Part shown: positions 58,831-64,000 of the stretch, piece after piece
Layout of the letters: each line of letters begins with the position of its first letter
Numbering within the stretch: the stretch's first letter is position 1
NCBI GenBank assembly: GCA_023362775.1
Contig: JALMGJ010000020.1
Coordinates: 7,892,501-7,956,500 of the forward strand
From: Charina bottae
Taxonomy: Eukaryota; Chordata; Lepidosauria; Squamata; Charinaidae
Reading direction: 5' to 3'
DNA: 64,000 nucleotides
Notes under the pieces: model-generated
Seen by the model: only the letters and a program-made list of their open reading frames with translations
Told to the model about the DNA's origin: nothing
The model's database searches: none
Made by a program: the position numbers and the translations under genes

Positions 58831-59038
58831 GCCTTCAAGTCTCATGGCAACTACATGGTCAGTTCCATGCGGTTTTCTAGGCAATATTTTCAGAGGTGGT
58901 TTGTCATTGCCTTCTTCCTAGAGCTGAGAGAGAGTGACTGTCCCAAAGCCATCCTATTGGCTTCTGTGCCTAAAACAGGACTAGAGCTCAGGTTTCCTGC
59001 TCCTAGTCCAATGCCTTAACCACTAGACCAGACCGGTT
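58831..59038 (-). repeat. MIR-like SINE with BovB-like tail
   Basis: The reverse complement has the head (ctagtggttaaggcattgga), the core and a gcaatgacaaaccacctctg 3' half ending ...gacttgaaggc next to a (GT)n tract. It is the same subtype as 55615-55760. Confidence 0.75.
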
Positions 59039-59051
59039 CTCACTCACTACC

Positions 59052-59260
59052 TTTGTTGTTGCTGTTGTTCAGTAGTTTAGTCGTGTCCGACTCTTCGTGA
59101 CCTCATGGACCATAGCACACAGGCCTTCCTGTCCTCCACTGTCACCCGGAGTTTACTCAAATTCATGTTCATTACATCGGTGATGCTATCTAACCATCAC
59201 ATCCTCTGCCATCCCCTTTCTGCCTCTGCTTTTTAAAAAAAAAATTCTGCTTTTTTTCCC
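59052..59260 (-). mobile_element. BovB 3'-end fragment
   Basis: The reverse complement corresponds to the last ~180 bp of BovB, including gaagagtcggacacgactaa and (CAACAA). It is flanked by an 11-bp duplication, cactcactacc (59041-59051 and 59261-59271), so it is a genuine short, 5'-truncated retrotransposition. An A/T-rich filler lies at its 5' junction. Confidence 0.85.
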
Positions 59261-59516
59261 CACTCACTACCTATTAGCTATCAAATCGAATTCATGTTTG
59301 TGATGGAGTTTTGAAGGTTAATAAAAGAACTCCAAGCAACTAACAACAATCTTGCAGAGTAGAAGGGTGAACCAGCAGGGAACTTGCACTTTAAGCTTAA
59401 TTATGTTCAGAAATAAATTCAGTCTTCACACATTAGTTAGGTCAGGGGTCGGCAAACTTTTTATGACGGGAGCCATTTTGACATGCTCGTGCACATTTTG
59501 AAATGCTCGAGAGCCA

Positions 59517-59619
59517 GGGGGCGGGGTTTGCAGGCGGGGCCAATCGCGTGGAAGGGGGCGGGGTTTGTGGGCGGGGACCAATCGCGTGGAAGGGGCGGGG
59601 TTTGGGGGCAGGAGCCAAT
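59517..59619 (+). promoter_or_regulatory. Three tandem GC-box/CCAAT modules
   Basis: Units of 37-38 bp each carry GGGGCGGGG (59517, 59555, 59592) followed by CCAAT (59540, 59578, 59615). Such motifs are classic Sp1/KLF and NF-Y binding sites. A fourth, diverged unit lies near the other end (CCAAT at 61172), and two inverted units are in the hAT at 43.9 kb. Function is inferred only. Confidence 0.6.
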
Positions 59620-60049
59620 GGCGTACACTGGGGGGCCGCCACACCTGCCGCCATGCCTGGTGTAGGGGGATCAATTACGGACCTGCTGGCTTAAAAGACA
59701 AAATGGGGGGATGGGGGGGGGCGGGCGGAGCTGTTAGTCTACTTCTGTCAAATGGAAAATTCTCGGGACACCTTCAAAGGGGCGGATTGTAGCGGAAAAG
59801 TCTGCGTCTTTGCATGAAGGAGCCTGGCTCAGAGCTCTGGGAAGCAGGGGAACATTTGCCCTCTCCAAACGCCACCGTCCCCAAACCCAGCCAGGGCGCA
59901 GCTTCTCCAAGCAGCCTTGAGGCGCGCCTTCTCCCCTCCCTCCCTGCTCCAGGGCGCGCGTTTTAGATCCTCGGCCGCCTCCTCCTCCCCACCCCTGGGC
60001 TGGGAGCTCGGCTCCCCATCTCCCTGCCCGCCCACCCCCCGGGGAAAGT

Positions 60050-60118
60050 ATGGCCTGGTCTTCTCCAGATTCCACTGGGCTGCACAGGCAAGCCGTAGCG
60101 CTATGTGTGGTCAACCAG
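60050..60118 (+). other. Possible captured first coding exon
   Basis: An ATG in good Kozak context (A at -3, G at +4) opens a 23-codon frame that ends exactly in phase at CCAG/GTATGC, a fair splice donor. GC-rich sequence with a CT-rich tract precedes it. I do not recognise the peptide. It could be the first coding exon of a captured host gene or chance. Confidence 0.22.
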
Positions 60119-60523
60119 GTATGCCCTCCGATGCCTTTTCCAAGTTTCTCCCCTTTCCCCCCAGCTGGGATCCCCTTACCGTCTCCATAGCCCGCCCCGC
60201 TGTCTCTGCCCCTCGTACTGCCCGCAGCACACGAGGGGTTAAGCCCGACCTGACGTGGACTTTGCGTGGGGTGGGGGTAGGGCAGGGCGGGAGAGCCACG
60301 GAGTTTGGGGGCGTCAAATCGTCCTTTCGGTCTTTTCTTCTTTCAGCAAAAAGCCCCTATCAGGTTTCTAGCCCTGAAAGAAACTCTTGATCATTTTTCC
60401 TCCGAACAGACTGGCCAGCTCCACCTTGTCTGCGAGTCCAGTTAATTTAATAATCCGGCCTTCCGCTGTAGCTTTTTCATCGCTTTTCCAAATTTTTGCA
60501 CACCGCAATCTTGCCGGAGGGGG

Positions 60524-60617
60524 CTAAGATGCGTGGACTCCAACTCCCAGAATTCCCCAGCCAGCATTCTGGGAGTTGGAGTCCACCCATCTTAAGGTCG
60601 CTGACGTTGAGAAACCC
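60524..60617. mobile_element. Degraded palindromic hAT MITE inside cargo
   Basis: The core gcgtggactccaactcccag ... tgggagttggagtccaccca, with ttgagaaac near the right end, matches the MITEs at 10908 and 62888. The left terminus has decayed. It was either part of the captured DNA or inserted later. Confidence 0.75.
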
Positions 60618-60839
60618 GGCATTAGCCCACCCGCCCGCGCTGGTCCTCGCAGAGGGAAAATAGCTTCCTTAGGCTTAGCCAGCGAATCCCCCCCTGGATG
60701 GAATTTGCTTCTCTGGCTGGACTTCGCTAGAGTCGCAGCTGTCTCCAACCACCCGGTCCGGATAGACGCCTTGGGCTTCCTGCCCTTCGCGCACAGAACC
60801 TCCTCGCTGGGCGTCGTCTACCTGCGACCCGGAGGCGGC

Positions 60840-61040
60840 GCACGGAATAAGCGCGCGGCCCCTTTAAGGCGGCGGCGTTCCGGGGAAGCGGAAGTGGCAG
60901 GAGATACTCCACGTTCGGAGCCAAACGTTGGGGCGCAGGCGGCACGCTGTCATTGGTCGAGCGCGGCGGGGCGGGGGGGCTTTCGGCGGTGTTCCATCGC
61001 CGGTCACGGCCCTGTGTCTACGCACCGCCGGGCAGGTGAG
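60840..61040 (+). promoter_or_regulatory. CpG-rich promoter-like segment with splice donor
   Basis: It contains an ETS-type cggaagtg (60889-60896), an inverted CCAAT box (ATTGG, 60952-60956), GGGGCGGGG (60968-60976) and a consensus donor GGCAG/GTGAGG with the cut after 61035. The spacing is what a TATA-less CpG-island promoter with a noncoding first exon looks like. It lies inside the hAT-ended element. Confidence 0.42.
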
Positions 61041-61279
61041 GGTCGGTGAGCGGCGGCCCCGGAGGTGGTTTCTGGGAGGAGTCGGGGCGCGGGGGAAGCT
61101 TTGTGGGTGGCTGGGAAGTGGGGGGTGAGGGTGGGGCAGGGCGGGAGAGCCGCGGAGTTTGGGGGCGGGATCCAATTGCGTGGAAGGGGTGGGGGTGAGT
61201 TCAGCTGCGGAGCCAGACTCAAGGGGCCAAAGAGCCAGATCTGGCTCACGAGCCGCCATTTCCGACCCTTGAGTTAGGT

Positions 61280-62159
61280 GAAGAAAAATAGAGATAGCTT
61301 ACATTTATTCAGTAGATCTGGATACAAGTAGATTCATTGTAGATCTGTGTGCAAGCGAGATGTAATGGACGAGGGCTGCATTGTGCAGCGCCTCCTGCTT
61401 GCAGGTGTGCCCAAAGGGTAATGGAGGTTGTTAATCCCCCAAACTCAAGGAGGAGGAGGAAGTGGAAATCAGGTGACCCATATGACACCCCACAAGCACA
61501 ATAGAAATGCGTTTTACTAGAAAAGAGCCCCACTTATGCTTATGAGACAATGCTGAGTTGACCCCTGATGATTCCAAAAGTTTGTTTAAAAGGCTGAAAC
61601 AGGACAGGCAATGTAAGGAACAGCTGTCTTTAGTAAAGACTTTTCCATCTTTATGCTCAGTGGAGCGTACCTTGCTTCTCACACCAGTTTGCTAATGCTC
61701 ATTCAGCAATAGTGGAAAGAACAGCATTCTTTGTGGCTGTACCCACTGTGTCCCCACTGAAAAGAGACAGACTCACAGTGTGAGTTTTTCTGCTAGGACC
61801 TTGGTTGCCAGTATTGCTAGCTGCCCAGTGTAGCTTAATGGTGATGTTCTATTGTTCCTTTTTTATTGGTTGTTTTTATTCTCTTTTGTTATTATCTTAT
61901 TGTAAACCACATTGATGTTTGCAGTTCAAAATCAAAAGGAATATAGAAATATCAAATACAAGACTTGACAGGAGAGTAGTTGGGAGGATGTAAGGGTGTT
62001 TGTCATGTCTCTACTTTAGGGGCACAAGTGGTTAAAACCTAGATAGGGATGTCTCTAGTTTAATGTAGAACAGGACCAGGCAATATAGTACCGTATATGC
62101 ACAGATATAATTCTTAAGACATGCCAAGCTCTCTCCCCAGCTTTAAAGAAAGAAAGGAC
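61280..62159. other. Mostly unannotated; possible LINE tail
   Basis: At about 61866-61960 the words attgtaaaccacattgatg and gaatatagaaatatcaaat resemble a degenerate L2-type 3' end (plus strand). Otherwise nothing was recognised. Confidence 0.4.
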
Positions 62160-62604
62160 CATCTCATCCCCATTACTTCGACCCGCCCCACCCGGTCATG
62201 GAGAGAGGGCATGCTACGGACCCCACCTGTAAGAGAATTCCATCTGGTGGGGCCCAGGAGGTAGGCCTTCTCTGCAGTAGCCCCGCCCTCTGGAATATCC
62301 TTCCCTCTGAAATAAGATTGGCCCCCTCTCTCCTGGACTTCCGTAAAAAACTGAAGACCTGGTTTTGCCATCGTGCCTGGGGCGGGGAGGGAAATAGTCA
62401 TTCTTGGGGATGGCTGGTGTCCTAAACCAGCTTTTTACATACTCATGGACCGGAATAGAACCTCTCACCAACTGGTTTTTATTGTATTTTATATTTTTAA
62501 CTTTATTTGTATTACTGCTGGTTTTATGGAATTTAAAATTTTGTTTTTACTGTAAACTGCCCAGGGTCCCTCCTTGAGGGGGGGATGGGCGGTGATAGAA
62601 ATTT
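62160..62604 (+). pseudogene. L2-type LINE 3' end
   Basis: The frame around 62253-62365 reads LLCSSPALWNILPSEIRLAPSL, then DFRKKLKTWF. This is the conserved C-terminal block of L2-clade RT. The 3' UTR ends aaactgcccagggtccctcc ... gggatgggcggtgatagaaa, then (GAAA)n. Truncated upstream. Confidence 0.82.
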
Positions 62605-62605
62605 G

Positions 62606-62664
<59 letters not shown>
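62605..62664. repeat. (GAAA)n microsatellite
   Basis: About 15 GAAA units at the L2 3' end, probably grown from its tail. It makes artificial Lys-Glu-Arg and Phe-Leu-Ser frames. Bases 62665-62879 show nothing recognisable. Confidence 0.95.
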
Positions 62665-62887
62665 ACCCCCCCGTGTCTTCTATCATCTTTATTTCTATGA
62701 ATATCATTGGGTGACACACAGACATTCTTGGTATCCATCCTCACAGCCTCCTTACCCCAGTGCAAAGATACCCCTCTTCCTGTTTGCCAGCAATATATCC
62801 TGATGATATTGCTTCTGTCTCATTGTCAAGCTACTGCTAAGGCAGCCTGAAGACGGTTTTAGGTGTTCCAGTGTGAACCATCTAGGG

Positions 62888-62991
62888 CAGTCTTTCTCAA
62901 CCTTGGCAACTTTAAGATGGGTGGACTTTAACTCCCAGAATTCCCCAGCCAGTTCCACCCATCTTAAAGTTGTCAAGGTTGAGAAAGACTG
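62888..62991. mobile_element. Palindromic hAT MITE
   Basis: 104 bp from cagtctttctcaaccttggc to its inverted copy ...ttgagaaagactg. The perfect 8-bp duplication atctaggg is at 62880-62887 and 62992-62999. The centre is shorter than in the copy at 10908. Confidence 0.93.
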
Positions 62992-63028
62992 ATCTAGGGT
63001 ATAGGCAGGAGGTGGCTTAGGATAATGC

Positions 63029-63602
63029 TGTCAGGGTCGGCAATCGGCTTGTCCTCAATTACTCTGGTAAGTCTGCTGTGCCCTGTTGCACCTGGTGGTT
63101 GTAGTTGTGCTCGGCTCTCCTTTTGGAGTGCTGTTTGGGTTGAATGGGGATCACCCCAGCCACTTTCTTTGAGTGTCTTTTTTTCTTGCAGGTTTGCCAT
63201 CTGATCAAACTAAAAGCGGCCACTGCCTTGACCAAGAGACTGCGCAACTCACAGCCCTCCTGTCAGAGTTCTGGCAGACCTCTGCCATTCAGACCAGAAG
63301 GATACGTGCAGGAAGAACCAACACGTAACTGACAAGCTAGCGCGGAAGCGAGCGCTACAGTAACGAGGTGTGAAACGGAATGCATCAACCCGGGAAAGAC
63401 TGTCTGAGTACTCCGGAGCCAAGAACTACACATCTCAACTTCAAAAGGACAAGGGGGGGGGGGGAATGTTTAAATGTAATATACCATGCCATACCAGTTC
63501 ATTCACGTCTTTGTTCCTGTTCCTGTGTACCAGAATAAATCCTTTTACTTGTAAGAAACCAGCATTCGTGGCTTCTTTTAGAGAAAGGGATTTCTTGGAC
63601 AT
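63029..63602 (+). repeat. Candidate 5' LTR
   Basis: Starts TGTCAGGGTC and ends GGACA. It includes AATAAAT (63533) about 70 bases before the end, as an LTR R/U5 arrangement would. A G12 run follows a purine tract at 63448-63465; if that is a polypurine tract, the LTR would instead start at TGTTTAAATG (63468). Without the partner LTR the limits cannot be proven. A consensus-like splice acceptor (ttttttcttgcag) at 63179-63191 is also present. Confidence 0.35.
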
Positions 63603-63736
63603 TGTTGGGAGCAGTCCTTACATAAAGACGTGAATCACAACTGACCACGTATCCTGAGGACTATCCCGAAAAAATCGGTGAGCTCCCCAGTCGAAAGCGG
63701 TCACACCACCAGAAAACTTCATCCTCGTGAAACGGA

Positions 63737-64000
63737 ATGGAATCGGTAGAGGCAGCAGAAACCACCGCAGTAGCCGGACCCAGCTCATTGAGTGCCCAGC
63801 CGATGGAGGAAACCCAGCAAGTGGAAGCACGCTCTACCAAGACCACCAACAAACGGGAGGGAAAGAAATCCCAGAAGGAGGAGGTAAACAAAACCCCTAT
63901 CCTTCGCAGTGCCACCAAACCCAAAGCGACGGGATGGTCCGTCGCCATTGGTGAAGGGCTGGAAGAGAAGGTGGGGAAACCTACCAAGAAAAGGGTCACC
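63737..64000 (+). CDS. Open frame at window edge, possible LTR-element gag start
   Basis: The ATG at 63737 opens at least 87 codons with no stop before the window ends. The peptide starts MESVEAAETTAVAGPSSLSA and is Thr/Lys/Glu-rich and probably disordered, with basic stretches (KKSQKEE, PTKKR). I recognise no domain. Its place 135 bp after the candidate LTR and putative primer-binding sequence (ttgttgggagcag) suggests gag of a retroelement. A host exon is not excluded. Confidence 0.35.
   Translation, partial: MESVEAAETTAVAGPSSLSAQPMEETQQVEARSTKTTNKREGKKSQKEEVNKTPILRSATKPKATGWSVAIGEGLEEKVGKPTKKRVT

Larger units (their letters stand above)
59443..61271. mobile_element. Large hAT-ended element with GC-rich cargo
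   Basis: Its start, caggggtcggcaaac, and its end, ...atttccgacccttg, are inverted. A perfect 8-bp duplication, agttaggt, lies at 59435-59442 and 61272-61279. About 250 bp at the left and 150 bp at the right are hAT-like (gagcca..., gagccagatctggctcacga). The 1.4 kb between is visibly CpG-rich, unlike the AT-rich surroundings, and has promoter and splice-donor motifs. No transposase is present. The duplication argues for a single insertion. The alternative, two separate hATs around a native CpG island, would require a chance 8-bp match. Confidence 0.8.

Noticed and set aside
60576..61049. 157-codon ORF in the GC-rich cargo as a protein
   Set aside because: Stop codons are rare in such GC-rich sequence. 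The frame crosses a degraded MITE and a promoter-like segment and has no domain.
62585..62803. Lys-Glu-Arg repeat ORF
   Set aside because: It is translation of the (GAAA)n tract at the L2 3' end.
63144..63332. Terminal host exon preceded by a splice acceptor at about 63179-63191
   Set aside because: The acceptor-like motif is good but the encoded peptide is unrecognised and lies within a candidate LTR; evidence is insufficient to call an exon.

Overview
This window looks like a gene-poor stretch of a squamate reptile (lizard or snake) nuclear genome. I infer this from the mobile elements: an RTE-type BovB LINE, several tRNA-headed SINEs of the squamate Sauria/ACA kind whose 3' tails resemble BovB, MIR-like SINEs with L2-like tails, a Penelope-like element, a Ty1/copia element, an endogenous retrovirus fragment and several non-autonomous hAT elements. 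I found no convincing host protein-coding exon, tRNA, rRNA or CRISPR array. Every long open reading frame I can identify belongs to a decayed transposable element. The rest is AT-rich intergenic or intronic sequence with microsatellites.

Layout. 0-9 kb: mostly unrecognised sequence with two Sauria-type SINEs (5.0 and 6.4 kb, both with clean target-site duplications), LINE tails and a 94-bp hairpin. 9.2-11.2 kb: a cluster of MIR-like SINEs with two different 3' tails, a 500-bp tandem duplication, and two hAT elements inserted into abutting 8-bp targets inside one SINE. 13.3-14.9 kb: a 5'-truncated Penelope-like element (minus strand; reverse transcriptase then GIY-YIG endonuclease). A second fragment lies at 18.7 kb and two tiny fold-back copies at 17.3 and 49.4 kb. 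20-25 kb: a Sauria-type SINE, a hAT element and a 248-bp solo LTR. 29.8-35.1 kb: a minus-strand Ty1/copia retrotransposon with PBS, zinc knuckle, protease, integrase, RT and RNase H remnants, interrupted by a SINE and a hAT element. 43.0-47.5 kb: an L2-type LINE with a hAT element and a minimal LINE-tail insertion nearby, abutting an endogenous retrovirus remnant (integrase C-terminus and env, minus strand). 48.9-49.8 kb: another LINE remnant. 50.3-52.3 kb: a nearly complete BovB reverse transcriptase region, broken by frameshifts. 58.2-59.3 kb: SINEs and a BovB 3' fragment. 59.4-61.3 kb: a 1,829-bp hAT-ended element with a perfect 8-bp duplication that encloses GC-rich, promoter-like DNA. 62-64 kb: an L2-type 3' end, a small hAT palindrome and what may be the start of an LTR element running off the window.

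The most unusual object is the 59.4-61.3 kb element. Its ends are those of a small non-autonomous hAT, but it carries about 1.4 kb of CpG-rich sequence with CCAAT, GC-box and ETS-like motifs and consensus splice donors. This is what capture of a host gene's 5' region by a DNA transposon ('Pack-type' capture) would look like. It shares a CCAAT/GC-box tandem module with a second hAT element at 43.9 kb.

The elements also interact. BovB supplies the enzyme type that probably mobilised the BovB-tailed SINEs, and L2-type LINEs probably mobilised the L2-tailed SINEs. The same SINE heads occur with both tails. Nesting gives relative ages: the SINE and the hAT inside copia are younger than copia, and the hAT pair at 10.6-11.0 kb is younger than its host SINE.
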